Positions 43,204 to 55,442 of a stretch of DNA of 64,000 bases are shown piece after piece (position 1 is the first letter of the stretch; each line of letters begins with the position of its first letter). The position numbers and the translations under genes were made by a program. The notes under the pieces were generated by a model. The model was not told the DNA's origin. It worked only from the letters and a program-made list of their open reading frames with translations, and ran no database searches. The DNA is from Planctomycetota bacterium. Lineage in GTDB: Bacteria; Planctomycetota; Phycisphaerae; Phycisphaerales; UBA1924. Where the stretch lies: positions 1 to 64,000 of the forward strand of contig JAUZRR010000017.1 of assembly GCA_030950285.1 (NCBI GenBank), written 5' to 3'.

Positions 43204-45162
43204 GTGCGACAGAACTACCGCGTCATTGTGATCGGAGGCGGACACGCCGGCGCAGAAGCCGCGTGGGCAGCTGCCAACCTCCTGCCGCCCCAGACCCGCC
43301 GGGGAAGCGCCGAGCCCCGCGCCACCGTCGCCCTGGTCACCCTCGACCCCGCAAAGATCGGCGTCATGCCCTGCAACCCCGCGATCGGGGGGCTCGCCAA
43401 GGGACAACTCGTCCGCGAGATCGACGCCCTCGGCGGGCTGATGGGCCTCGCTGCCGACGCCTCGGGAATCCAGTTCAAGGTGCTCAACGCTTCCAGAGGT
43501 GCCGCCGTGCGCGGCCCCCGCTGCCAGAACGACAAACACGCCTACGCCGAAGCGGTCCAATCGCTCATCCGCTCGCGACCCGAGATCGACATCATCGCTG
43601 CGAGTGTCGAGGACATCATCGTCGAGCGAGGCTGCGCAACCGGCGTGGTCATCAAAGCCGCAGCCAGCGACGACGCGACACCCCTGCACGCCCCCGCGGT
43701 CGTCCTCACCACCGGCACCTTCATGCGCGGCCTGATGCACACCGGCCGGACCAAAACCCCCGGCGGCCGTCACGGCGAGGGCGCAGCAACCGGCATGAGC
43801 GCATGCCTGCAACGCCTCGGGTTCGAGCTGGGGCGGCTCAAGACCGGCACCCCGCCGCGACTCGACCGCACCACGATCGACTGGGACAGCCTGCCGGTTG
43901 CGCTGGGCGATGAGACACCGACGCCGTTGAGTGAACTCTCGGCGGTCGAAGAGGGCCCGGCGCTGACGCTTGAGGCTCTTTTGGAATCAACCGGCGGCGT
44001 CGTGGGCGAGCGCTTCCCAAAGATGCAGCAGATCGAGTGCCGCCAGACCAACACCACACCCGAGATGCACGAGGTCATCCGCGCCAACCTCCACCGCGCC
44101 CCGATCTACACCGGCGACATCAAATCCGCCGGGCCGCGCTACTGCCCGAGCATCGAGGACAAGGTCGTACGCTTCGCCGATCGCCCGACCCACGGCGTGT
44201 TTCTCGAACCAGAGAGCCTCCGCAGCAACTGGGTCTACTGCAACGGCATCGCCACCAGCCTCCCCGCCGACGTGCAGGAACTGCTCGTCCGCGCCATGCC
44301 CGGCTGCGAACGCGCCGAGATCCACCGATACGGGTATGCCGTCGAGTACGACATGGTCCGCCCCCATCAGATCAACGCGACATGTATGACCAAACCCGTG
44401 GGCGGGCTGTTCCTGGCCGGGCAGATCAACGGCACCAGCGGCTACGAAGAGGCCGCCGCGCAGGGCGTCGTCGCGGGGATCAACGCTGCGCGACTTGCCC
44501 GCAGCGAGCGCGAATGGACGCTCGGCCGCGACCAGGCGTACATCGGTGTGCTCATGGACGACCTGGTGACCAAGACCCCCGTCGAGCCCTACCGCATGTT
44601 CACCAGCCGCGCCGAGCACCGCCTGCTGCTCCGTGCCGACAACGCCGCCGATCGACTCACACCGCTGGCCCGCGAACTGGGCGCGCTCGATTCGACCGAC
44701 CTCGGCCGCTGGCGTACCCAGCTCTTTGGCGACCGCGAGCGCGCGCTCACCGCCGCCCGCACCACCATTGCGCGCGCCCAGCACGACGGCGTCTCGCTCG
44801 CCCACGCGGTCCGGCAGGACCGGCTTTCGATCGACCAGCTCCGGCAGGCGCTCGACGACGCGGGCACGCCCTGCCCCCTGCCCGTTGCCGCGACGCTCCA
44901 CGCCGAAGCGCGATACGAAGGCTACATCCGCCGCCAGTGTGCTGATATCAAACGCCGCGCGAGCGAAGAACGCCGCACCCTCCCTGCGTGGATCGACTAC
45001 CGCACGCTCGGCTCGCTCCGCACCGAAGCCCGCGAAGCCCTCGCCCGCTTCCGCCCGACAACCTTCGGCCAGGCGTCACGCCTCGAAGGGCTGACCCCCG
45101 CGGATGTCACACTCCTGACAGTGCTCGTGGACCGCGCACGGAAGAACCACGCCTCGGCATAG
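43204..45162 (+). CDS. mnmG: tRNA uridine-5-carboxymethylaminomethyl modification enzyme MnmG (GidA)
   Basis: 652 residues from a GTG start. It makes the cmnm5 modification at the wobble uridine of tRNAs with MnmE. FAD motif VIVIGGGHAGAEAAWAA at the N-terminus, family signature CNPAIGGLAKGQLVREIDALGGLMG (first part only), the catalytic-loop segment GRLKTGTPPR, KVVRFADRPTHG and the C-terminal helical tRNA-binding domain are visible. The stop TAG is the first three bases of an intergenic palindrome, so the end of the protein was set by the repeat. mnmE is not in the window. Confidence 0.95.
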   Translation: MRQNYRVIVIGGGHAGAEAAWAAANLLPPQTRRGSAEPRATVALVTLDPAKIGVMPCNPAIGGLAKGQLVREIDALGGLMGLAADASGIQFKVLNASRGAAVRGPRCQNDKHAYAEAVQSLIRSRPEIDIIAASVEDIIVERGCATGVVIKAAASDDATPLHAPAVVLTTGTFMRGLMHTGRTKTPGGRHGEGAATGMSACLQRLGFELGRLKTGTPPRLDRTTIDWDSLPVALGDETPTPLSELSAVEEGPALTLEALLESTGGVVGERFPKMQQIECRQTNTTPEMHEVIRANLHRAPIYTGDIKSAGPRYCPSIEDKVVRFADRPTHGVFLEPESLRSNWVYCNGIATSLPADVQELLVRAMPGCERAEIHRYGYAVEYDMVRPHQINATCMTKPVGGLFLAGQINGTSGYEEAAAQGVVAGINAARLARSEREWTLGRDQAYIGVLMDDLVTKTPVEPYRMFTSRAEHRLLLRADNAADRLTPLARELGALDSTDLGRWRTQLFGDRERALTAARTTIARAQHDGVSLAHAVRQDRLSIDQLRQALDDAGTPCPLPVAATLHAEARYEGYIRRQCADIKRRASEERRTLPAWIDYRTLGSLRTEAREALARFRPTTFGQASRLEGLTPADVTLLTVLVDRARKNHASA

Positions 45163-45186
45163 AGCCCCTCGCGCAAGCGAGGGGAC
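45160..45186 (+). repeat. CCCCTCGC palindrome overlapping the mnmG stop
   Basis: An inverted-orientation single unit. Its leading TAG is the mnmG stop codon. It lies between convergent genes, mnmG and the ABC ATPase. Confidence 0.92.
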
Positions 45187-45219
45187 AACGGCACGCCCGC
45201 CGTGTACCGGCCCTTGCAC

Positions 45220-45963
45220 CTACGACGGACTCCCCGCCGCGGTCCCTGCCAACTTTTTGCGACTCCGCAGCACCTCGTCGCGTTCGACCAACCCGTCGCG
45301 CAGCCGAACGATCCGCTCGCAACGTTCCGAGACCTCGTCGTCGTGCGTAATCATCAGAATGGTCATCCCCTCGGTGTGCAGACCCTCAAACAGCGTCAGG
45401 ATCGCCTCCCCGGTCTTGGAATCGAGGTTGCCCGTCGGTTCGTCAGCCATCAGGATGACCGGGTGGGTCACCAGCGCCCTGGCGATTGCCGCCCGTTGTT
45501 GCTGCCCGCCGGAGAGCTCGCGCGGGCGGTGGGTGGCGCGGTCGGCCATCCCGACCTGTTCGAGCGAGTGCATCGCCCGCTCGCGTCGCTCGGCCGGGGG
45601 CACCCGCTGATAAAACAACGGCACCTCGGCGTTCTCGACCACCGTCAGCTGCGGGATCAGATTGAACGCCTGAAAGATGAACCCGACAGTCCGGCCGCGG
45701 AAGACCGAGAGGTCCTCGTCGGACATCTCGCCCACCGGCAGCCCGTCGAGGCGGTACACGCCGTCGGTCGGCTGATCGAGACAGCCGAGGATGTTCATGA
45801 GCGTCGATTTGCCCGAGCCCGACGCGCCCATGATCGCGACGTACTCACCTCGGCGGATGTCCATGTCGATGCCGCGGAGGGCCTCGACCATGACCGACCC
45901 GTCCGGCTTGTAATAGATCTTTCGCACCTTGGTCAACTGGGCAACGAGGTCAACAGCTTCCAT
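45220..45963 (-). CDS. ABC transporter ATP-binding protein, LolD/MacB type
   Basis: 247 residues. Walker A MGASGSGKSTLMN, Q-loop FIFQAFNLIP, ABC signature LSGGQQQRAAIARAL, Walker B ILMADEPTGNLD and switch His in LMITHDDEV. It is of the small type that pairs with MacB- or LolC/E-like permeases in lipoprotein release or export. No permease gene adjoins; the partner must be elsewhere. The start is ATG 45963. Confidence 0.92.
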   Translation of the reverse strand: MEAVDLVAQLTKVRKIYYKPDGSVMVEALRGIDMDIRRGEYVAIMGASGSGKSTLMNILGCLDQPTDGVYRLDGLPVGEMSDEDLSVFRGRTVGFIFQAFNLIPQLTVVENAEVPLFYQRVPPAERRERAMHSLEQVGMADRATHRPRELSGGQQQRAAIARALVTHPVILMADEPTGNLDSKTGEAILTLFEGLHTEGMTILMITHDDEVSERCERIVRLRDGLVERDEVLRSRKKLAGTAAGSPS

Positions 45964-46001
45964 CGTGTGTGTGCTCCGTGGGTGCGAGAGTCGGGCAAAG
46001 C

Positions 46002-46703
46002 CTACCCCGCCGGGTCGGCCCCCGCCCCGACAGCCCGCAAGGCTGCCTCCTGACCGTAAACCAGCAAGGTGTCCCCGGGTTGCAGACGATCATCCGGCCC
46101 GGGAGTTCCGACGTACGCCCCCGTGTTCCGAGAAATCCCCAAAACCAGCACGCCCCGATCCCGCAGCCCCGACTCTCGGAGCGATCGGCCGACGAGGTCC
46201 GACTCGGCCGCGACGCGCATCTCGGCCACCGCAAAGCCGTCCATCACCCGGAGCATGAGGTCGTAGTCAATCGGCCGAACGATCCCCGCTCGCTTGAGCG
46301 ACTGCCGGATCGACCAATCCAGCACCGCCCGGATCGGCCTGGCATTGAAGAACACAAAGAGCGCCAGCACACCACCCAGAACGATCCCCAGAATCTCCAA
46401 CGGCTGCGGCTCGTGCTTCCCCCCGTCGCTGAGAATCGCCACAATGAACGTTGCCAGCCCCGACGTGATCCCGAGGTTGCCCAGGATGATCAGGTGCTGA
46501 ACGATCCGGCGTCTGACAGGGTTCGAGACAACAAGCTCGGCTTCCCGGGTCGTAAAGCCCACGCCAAAGAACGCTGAGATCGCTTGGAAGTTTGCGGTCT
46601 CTCGGGGCAAGCCGGTCATCATCAACGCGATCGCGCCGACTCGAACCATCAAGAACGCCACGATCACAATAACAAAGATCGCGATAAGTGGAAACGTGGG
46701 CAA
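46002..46703 (-). CDS. Membrane protein with TrkA-C (RCK C-terminal) domain
   Basis: 233 residues. Three hydrophobic segments in the first 115 residues (PTFPLIAIFVIVIVAFLMV, HLIILGNLGITSGLATFIV, GIVLGGVLALFVFF) precede a TrkA-C domain at about 155-225 (AAESDLVGRSLRESGLRD, LQPGDTLLVYG). The domain binds small ligands such as cyclic di-nucleotides in some channels; which one here is unknown. Confidence 0.85.
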   Translation of the reverse strand: MPTFPLIAIFVIVIVAFLMVRVGAIALMMTGLPRETANFQAISAFFGVGFTTREAELVVSNPVRRRIVQHLIILGNLGITSGLATFIVAILSDGGKHEPQPLEILGIVLGGVLALFVFFNARPIRAVLDWSIRQSLKRAGIVRPIDYDLMLRVMDGFAVAEMRVAAESDLVGRSLRESGLRDRGVLVLGISRNTGAYVGTPGPDDRLQPGDTLLVYGQEAALRAVGAGADPAG

Positions 46704-46735
46704 AGCGAAAAGACCTTCCCGCCGAACCGCACAGG

Positions 46736-47086
46736 TCAGCCGTCGTCGTCGGAATCGTCCATCTGCAACCCGGCCAGCGCGGTGAGCGGATCGGGCGCAA
46801 ACCGGAACACCTTGTCGAGCCCCGTCACCATCATCACCGACCAGACCTCGTCGGACACCGCGCAGAGTCGCAGGTGCCCGCCCCCCTCAGCGAGCGTCCG
46901 CTTGAGTCGCAAGAGCTGCGCGAGGTTCGAGCTGTTGACATACGTCACGTTGGTGAAGTTCACCACCACCGAAGGCATCACACCCTCTGAAGAGATCAAA
47001 CGGTCGATCACGATCGCCAGCTCCTCAGAAAGCTGAGGCTCGTCGGCGAGTTCGGTCACGATGATGTCTTCCGACCAGTCGGGCAT
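46736..47086 (-). CDS. STAS-domain protein (anti-sigma factor antagonist type)
   Basis: 116 residues. A STAS fold: VVVNFTNVTYVNSSNLAQLL holds the conserved Ser-Ser near the phosphorylation site of SpoIIAA-like proteins, then KRTLAEGGGHLRLCAVSDEV and TGLDKVFRF. It probably serves as a partner-switching regulator. No anti-sigma kinase gene is next to it. The start is the ATG at 47086; an upstream open frame lies between genes. Confidence 0.86.
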   Translation of the reverse strand: MPDWSEDIIVTELADEPQLSEELAIVIDRLISSEGVMPSVVVNFTNVTYVNSSNLAQLLRLKRTLAEGGGHLRLCAVSDEVWSVMMVTGLDKVFRFAPDPLTALAGLQMDDSDDDG

Positions 47087-47197
47087 GATGCCCGCAGTGT
47101 AACGCCGCGGGTCGAGCCCCGCCTGCTCCGGCCTCCGGAAGCACCCTTTGTGCCCCCGCAATCCTGTCTCAGAGCCCAGAAACCCCGATCGCCCCGG

Positions 47198-50029
<2,832 letters not shown>

Positions 50030-50082
50030 AGAGACGATATCGTAGCGCGATCAGCCCCGCTCTGCCCGAAAAAAACACCCTC

Positions 50083-52152
50083 TTATGGCCCCTCAGCACC
50101 GCCCGGAGAAGCCCCGCCTGCTCGGGTTCGGGCCGTCTCTTCGAGTGTGTCAAGTGAGTCGAGCAACTCGACCACCGCCAGCAGCGTCAGAGCCGTCGCT
50201 TCCGGCGGCTGCCTGGGGTCCCACACCGCCGCCCGGATGCCTCCACGGACAAGCTCCGGCCGCGGGCTGAACGCGCACACCGCCTCCCCCGCGCGCAGCT
50301 GCTGAAGGAACCGCATCGCGTCGATCAGCCTGCCCACCTCGCCGGGCATCTCCTGCGCCGTCGTCAGCCGGGGGTCCCCCAGCATCGTCGCCAGAAACGC
50401 GACCGGGCGCGCCGTGTTCCACGTCGGCAGACTCAAGCCTCCCGCGGTGAACACGATCCCTCCCCGCAGGTCCCGCTCGGCTGCGCCCGTGTCCCGCAGC
50501 GTGAGCTGGTGCGTCCAGATCACGTCCCGCGCCTCCCGCAGCACAACCGCCGACGGAATCGGCCCCTCGTCCCCCGCCAGCGCCAGCTCGGCCCATCCGA
50601 TCCAAGGCATCAGGCCGACCATCCCCCCCCGCGGCACCTGCCGCACGAGCGAACGCAACTCACGCTCGGCAAACTCGCGATCGCGCCCCGTCTGTGCCGC
50701 CCGCTCGGCGAGCGCCCAGACCAGCACCGCGTCCGACACCGTCCCCTGCCGTTCGACCGGCACCGCAGCCGCGTGGGCCGCGAGCATCGACTCGCACGTC
50801 TCGAGCAGCTCGCGCAGCTCGGGTGCCTCGGTCGTGCCCAGCTCGGTCAGGACCACCCACAGCACCGCCGCCGCGACGCCGTCCTCAGCCGGCGCAAACT
50901 CGCCCGGCTCGACCCGCGCGAGGTCTTTCACGATCGCAAGGGCAAGGCTGCGCGCACGGTCGCGCGTCGCCGCCGGCATCTTCTGCGTCTGGGCAAGCCG
51001 CACCAGCGCGAGCGCGACCAGCGCCTGCTGCATCGGTGCCGCGACCGCCGGGTCGGCGTTGCCGCGCGCGCCGTTGATCGTCCCCATCAGCCCGAGCCCG
51101 GCATCCCCCCCGATCCGCGTCGCCGCGATGTGGCCGACCATCCCCGCCGCAAACCGGACCAGCGACGCGGTGGTCACCTCGTTCTGCTCGACGATCCGGT
51201 TGCCCCGCGTGAGAAACACCGGCGAACCCTCCGCCCCGACCCCCACCCCGACCCCCACCCCGACCCCCACTCCCGCGACATGCACCACCTCGAACCGATA
51301 GAACGACACGCCCCGGTGCTGGGCGAGGTCGGTCAACAGCTCGACGCCCAGCGTCGGTTCGCCGAGCAAAGACGCCGCCATCGCCGCGAGCTTCACCCCG
51401 GGCGCTGTACCCGAAGCCGCCAGCTCCGACGGGAACACGAACGCCCACTGGCCCTGCGCCCGTGCCGCGATGCCGGTGAGCCCAGGCTGAATCTCCGCCG
51501 CCGGGTTGAGCAGTTCGACAACGCTCAGGGGCGTGAACGGGCCGGCGAGCTCGAGACTCAGCGTGAGGTCGGCCGCGAGCTCCGCCATCAGTTCGTCCCC
51601 GATCGCGCCGCCGCGCGGCAGGACCACGCGGCGGGCCCGCGCCATCGCGCCGGCTGCTGCGACCGCCAGCGGACCATCCGGGCCGGCGTGCTCAGCCAGC
51701 TCGCTCGCCTCCCCCACCAGCCGCCCCCGCTCGTAGATCGAGACCCGCACCGCAGCCGCCGGGGTGGCAAACCCATCCGGATCGTCCCACCCGCGCAGCC
51801 AGGATGCAGCCGCGGCGTAGGCGTCCATCGCCTCGGCTGGCGTGGGCAGGTGAGTCCGAGGCTCCCTCGCTGCGAGCACCTCGGCCAGTGGATCAGGCTG
51901 CCGGTCCTTCGCGTGGTTCTCGGACGTGGTGGTGTCCTGGGCAGCCGCGCTGGTCCCCACCGCTCCCACCCCCACTGCTCCCACCACCACCGCGACCACC
52001 AAGCCTGCACGCCGCGCCCGGGCCGGCGCCGCGTGGGGGCACCGTGTTGCCCGGGCACCACACCCGGTGTCGCGGTGCAACCACGATCGGCAGAACCGGT
52101 ACACTTTCTCGGACGCGGATCGGCCCAAACGGGGCTTAGAGGGCATTGGCAT
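50083..52152 (-). CDS. Large exported hypothetical protein
   Basis: About 689 residues from the ATG at 52152; several in-frame alternatives exist. A hydrophobic segment AGLVVAVVVGAVGVGAVG near residue 55 is a probable signal or anchor; the preceding region is basic. The body is helical and Ala-rich with no known motif. A Val-Gly run (HVAGVGVGVGVGVGVGAEG) comes from a 12-base coding microsatellite at 51235-51273. It ends just after the gyrA start region. Function unknown. Confidence 0.62.
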   Translation of the reverse strand: MPMPSKPRLGRSASEKVYRFCRSWLHRDTGCGARATRCPHAAPARARRAGLVVAVVVGAVGVGAVGTSAAAQDTTTSENHAKDRQPDPLAEVLAAREPRTHLPTPAEAMDAYAAAASWLRGWDDPDGFATPAAAVRVSIYERGRLVGEASELAEHAGPDGPLAVAAAGAMARARRVVLPRGGAIGDELMAELAADLTLSLELAGPFTPLSVVELLNPAAEIQPGLTGIAARAQGQWAFVFPSELAASGTAPGVKLAAMAASLLGEPTLGVELLTDLAQHRGVSFYRFEVVHVAGVGVGVGVGVGVGAEGSPVFLTRGNRIVEQNEVTTASLVRFAAGMVGHIAATRIGGDAGLGLMGTINGARGNADPAVAAPMQQALVALALVRLAQTQKMPAATRDRARSLALAIVKDLARVEPGEFAPAEDGVAAAVLWVVLTELGTTEAPELRELLETCESMLAAHAAAVPVERQGTVSDAVLVWALAERAAQTGRDREFAERELRSLVRQVPRGGMVGLMPWIGWAELALAGDEGPIPSAVVLREARDVIWTHQLTLRDTGAAERDLRGGIVFTAGGLSLPTWNTARPVAFLATMLGDPRLTTAQEMPGEVGRLIDAMRFLQQLRAGEAVCAFSPRPELVRGGIRAAVWDPRQPPEATALTLLAVVELLDSLDTLEETARTRAGGASPGGAEGP

Positions 52153-52225
52153 CGTGTCGCGGTTCGTCTGGCACACCGGTTGTTTCTCTCTTTCCCGTCG
52201 GATCAAAAAAACCGGAGATATGAAA

Positions 52226-52306
52226 ATGGCAACCCTCATCAAAGTCACCAGCAACCACCAGCGGATCGCCCTCCTCGCTCTTATGAGCTTCCTGGCGATG
52301 TGCTGA
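52226..52306 (+). CDS. Putative small membrane peptide ORF
   Basis: 26 residues: M-A-T-L-I-K start, a basic HQR centre and a hydrophobic end ALLALMSFLAMC. GGAG stands 9 bases before the ATG (a second ATG six bases upstream gives two more residues). It is followed within 20 bases by a GC-rich inverted repeat (CGGGCCGGGCTCG then CCCGCCCGG). It lies between divergent genes. It could be a real microprotein, a leader peptide or chance. Confidence 0.35.
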   Translation: MATLIKVTSNHQRIALLALMSFLAMC

Positions 52307-52390
52307 TCGGACCCTCGGGCGGCGGGCCGGGCTCGACCCCGCCCGGCCTTGGATGACACAGTGTACGAGCGCAGCCCCTCCCGGCTGCGA

Positions 52391-52426
52391 GAAAAGAAAG
52401 ACAGCCCGGATCATCGATCCGGGCTG
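52391..52426 (-). terminator. Intrinsic terminator of rpsA
   Basis: The hairpin CAGCCCGGATC/GATCCGGGCTG at 52402-52426 is followed on the minus strand by TCTTTCTTTTCT. It lies 66 bases beyond the rpsA stop. Confidence 0.87.
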
Positions 52427-52491
52427 CCGTGGGTTGGTCAGTTGAGGCTCACCGGCCCCGTCTCAGGGTGCCGAGCGATCGCGGGCTCGAA

Positions 52492-54258
52492 TCACAACTC
52501 GATCTTGTCGGTGCCCATCGAGCCGTGGTCGTCCATGCCGCCGCGCTTGGGCATCGACTCGTCGCCGCCGCCGCCGCTGCCGTCGTAGGCCTCGCCGTCG
52601 GACGCCGACGTATCGCCCCACTGGGCCCGCTTGAGCGAGAGGCCGATCTTGCGATCGGTGATATCGACACGCAGGATCTTGACGTCGATCTCGTCGCCGG
52701 CTTTGACCACGTCCTGCGGGTTCTCGACCTTGTGGTCGGCCAGCTCGGAGATGTGCAGCAAGCCTTCCAGATCATCCTCGAGCTCGACGAAGACGCCGAA
52801 GTTGGTGATCTTGGTGACGTGCCCGCGGACGACCATGCCCGGCTTGTAAGCATCGGGGATCGCGTGGACCCACGGGTCCTCGCTGAGCTGCTTCATGCCC
52901 AGGCTGATCCGCTGCTTGTCGCGGTCCACTTCGAGGACGACGCACTTGACCTGGTCGCCCTTCTTGACGAGTTCGTTGGGGTGTGTGATTTTCTTGGTCC
53001 ACGACATATCCGAGACGTGGAGCAGGCCGTCGATGCCCGGCTCGATCTCGACGAACGCGCCGTAGTTGGCAAGGTTGCGAACGTCCCCTTCGATGACGGT
53101 CCCGGACGGGTACTTCTCGCCGACGAGTTCCCACGGGTTGACCTCGGTCTGCTTCATCCCGAGGCTGATCTCCTGCTTGTCCTTGTCGATATCGAGGACA
53201 ACGACATCAACTTCCTGTCCGGGTTCGACCATCTCGGACGGATGGTTGACGCGGCGGGTCCAGGACATCTCGGAGATGTGGACCAGCCCCTCGATGCCGT
53301 CCTCGAGGCGGATGAACGCGCCGTAGGACATGAGGTTGACCACCTCGCCGCGGATGCGCGACCCGACGGGGTACTTCGCCTCGATCTCTTCCCAGGGGCT
53401 CGATTCCTTCTGCTTGAGCCCCAGCGCGATCTTCTCTTTTTCGAGGTCGATGTTGAGGATTTTGACCTCGAGCTTGTCGTCGATCTTGACCAGCTCGGAG
53501 GGGTGGTTGACCCGGCCCCAAGACATGTCGGTGATGTGGAGCAGCCCGTCGATCCCGCCGAGGTCCACGAACACTCCGAAGTCGGCGATGTTCTTGACCG
53601 TGCCGGTGACGGTGTCGCCCTCGGTGAGTGTCTCGAGCAGACGCTTCTTGGCGGTGTCGCGTTCCTCTTCGATCAGCTTGCGACGGCTGATGACGATGTT
53701 GCGGCGTTCGGGGTCGATCTTGAGGATCTGCGCCCGGATCTTGCGGCCGATGAAGTCGCCGATCTCGTGCGGACGGCGGATATCCACCTGACTGGCGGGC
53801 AGAAAGACGGGCACGCCGATATCCACGAGCAGCCCGCCCTTGATCTTGCGCATCACGGTGCCCTCGATCACGTCCTCTTCGTTGGTGGTGTCGACGATCC
53901 GCTGCCAGTTGATCATGCGGTCGGCGCGGCGTTTGGAGAGCTGGACGATCCCACCCTCGCCGTCGAGCGACTCGAGCAGGACGTCGATGGTCTCGCCGGC
54001 TTTGATGTCCTCGTCGCCGAACTCTTCCTTGGGGATGAGCCCCTCGCTCTTGAGCCCGACATCGACGACCACGTCGTCCCCGGCCATCCCGATAATGCGT
54101 CCCTTGATCAGCTTCCCGGGCGAGACGTCGCCCAGTTCTTTGCCGAGCAGTTCGTCCATCGCCTCTTCGGTGGACTTGTCATCGAACATGCCTTTCAGCA
54201 GGTCGTCGGTGTCAGAATCTGTCACTCCGAGCGAGGCAATCAGCGTCTCATCGATCAT
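52492..54258 (-). CDS. rpsA: Ribosomal protein S1 with six S1 domains
   Basis: 588 residues. Six S1 RNA-binding domains lie at about 46-115, 130-195, 212-282, 297-367, 384-454 and 471-541. Each of domains 3-6 carries the classic G-x-V and DGL(L/V)H(I/V)S(E/D)M/L repeats. An acidic N-terminal helix and a Gly/Asp-rich tail flank them. AAGGAA precedes the ATG at 54258. It is needed for translation initiation on structured mRNA; the long upstream open frame has no start signal. Confidence 0.93.
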   Translation of the reverse strand: MIDETLIASLGVTDSDTDDLLKGMFDDKSTEEAMDELLGKELGDVSPGKLIKGRIIGMAGDDVVVDVGLKSEGLIPKEEFGDEDIKAGETIDVLLESLDGEGGIVQLSKRRADRMINWQRIVDTTNEEDVIEGTVMRKIKGGLLVDIGVPVFLPASQVDIRRPHEIGDFIGRKIRAQILKIDPERRNIVISRRKLIEEERDTAKKRLLETLTEGDTVTGTVKNIADFGVFVDLGGIDGLLHITDMSWGRVNHPSELVKIDDKLEVKILNIDLEKEKIALGLKQKESSPWEEIEAKYPVGSRIRGEVVNLMSYGAFIRLEDGIEGLVHISEMSWTRRVNHPSEMVEPGQEVDVVVLDIDKDKQEISLGMKQTEVNPWELVGEKYPSGTVIEGDVRNLANYGAFVEIEPGIDGLLHVSDMSWTKKITHPNELVKKGDQVKCVVLEVDRDKQRISLGMKQLSEDPWVHAIPDAYKPGMVVRGHVTKITNFGVFVELEDDLEGLLHISELADHKVENPQDVVKAGDEIDVKILRVDITDRKIGLSLKRAQWGDTSASDGEAYDGSGGGGDESMPKRGGMDDHGSMGTDKIEL

Positions 54259-54527
54259 GTGCTGGCGTTCCTTCCGGATGCCTGGGGACCTGTGTCGGGT
54301 CGGAAGAAGACACAGGGCAAGACACCCACAGCCTCGGGAGAGACCCAAGGCCGACCCCATACTCGGGGCGGTTGACGTGTTATTAAACCACCGGACCCCG
54401 CACCACGCGGGAGCCTCGGACCGACCCACCGAACCACAAAGCCTAGCACCCGGGGGAGCCTCGGGAAAGCCTGTCGGCCACCTCCGGGAGAGGGTCTGCG
54501 TCTACCATCGGCTCAAGGAGGCCCCCA

Positions 54528-55304
54528 ATGCACGACTGGTTGGAAGGACGTATCGCGATCATCACCGGAGCGTCGGCCGGCATCGGGGAAGCCGTCGCGA
54601 GGGACTTTGCCCACCGCGGGGCCCGCCTGGTCCTCAACGCCCGCCGCGAGAGCCGCCTGAGAGAGATCGCCGAAGACCTCGGCCCCGAACGGGTGGAGAT
54701 CGTTCCTGGAGACGCCGCCGACGACGCCGTTATCGACCGTCTCTTTGCCGCCGCACGGACCCGGTTCGAGGAAGAGGCCGACCTGGTCGTTGTGAATGCC
54801 GGGCGGGGGCTCAACGGGTCGGTCACCACCTCCGACACCGCCGAGTGGGAAGAGATGATCCGCGTCAACCTGCTCGGAGCTGCAAAGCTCATGCGGGCCG
54901 CGTCGCACAATCTCCTCGCCGATATCGAGAACTCGGGCGTCTCCTGGCAACAGGAAGCCCGCGACATTGTCGTCCTCGGCTCCACGGTCGGGAGGCACGT
55001 CTCGCCCTTCAGCTCCATGTACGGCTCGACCAAGTTTGCGGTCAACTCACTCGCCGAAGCCCTCCGCCGCGAGATCGGCCCCAAGGGCGTCCGGGTCTCG
55101 CTCATCGAGCCGGGCTTTGTCCGCAGCGAGTTTCAGGGGGTCGCGGGGTATGCTGAGGACTGGTTCGCCGAGGTGGTCGACCGCATCGGCCCGGTGCTGA
55201 CGCCCGAAGACTGCGCCGAGATCATCTCGTTCATCGTGAGCCGGCCGCCGGCTGTGCACCTGAGCGATGCGCTGATTCGGCCGACGAGGCAGGATTATCC
55301 GTAA
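54528..55304 (+). CDS. Short-chain dehydrogenase/reductase
   Basis: 258 residues. Rossmann motif TGASAGIGEAVA at 14-25, NAG in VVNAGRG, catalytic Ser in VLGSTVG and YxxxK in YGSTKFA, and PGFVRSEF. A classical SDR; the residue after the second strand is Arg (NARRESR), which favours NADP. Substrate unknown. The AGGAGG before the ATG is about 9 bases away. Confidence 0.93.
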   Translation: MHDWLEGRIAIITGASAGIGEAVARDFAHRGARLVLNARRESRLREIAEDLGPERVEIVPGDAADDAVIDRLFAAARTRFEEEADLVVVNAGRGLNGSVTTSDTAEWEEMIRVNLLGAAKLMRAASHNLLADIENSGVSWQQEARDIVVLGSTVGRHVSPFSSMYGSTKFAVNSLAEALRREIGPKGVRVSLIEPGFVRSEFQGVAGYAEDWFAEVVDRIGPVLTPEDCAEIISFIVSRPPAVHLSDALIRPTRQDYP

Positions 55305-55351
55305 GGCGCAACATCGCCTTTGCACGCATGGCCTGAAGACGGCGAGCCCCT

Positions 55352-55434
55352 GTCCCCTCGCTTGCGCGAGGGGCTCTATGACGAGAGACCTGCATATCTG
55401 TCAAAGATAGAGCCCCTCGCGCAAGCGAGGGGAC
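55352..55434 (+). repeat. Head-to-head pair of CCCCTCGC palindromes
   Basis: The forward unit is 55352-55379 and the inverted unit 55408-55434. Both are consensus copies. They lie between the convergent SDR and M16 peptidase genes, ending 8 bases from the M16 stop. Confidence 0.92.
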
Positions 55435-55442
55435 AAAGCGTG

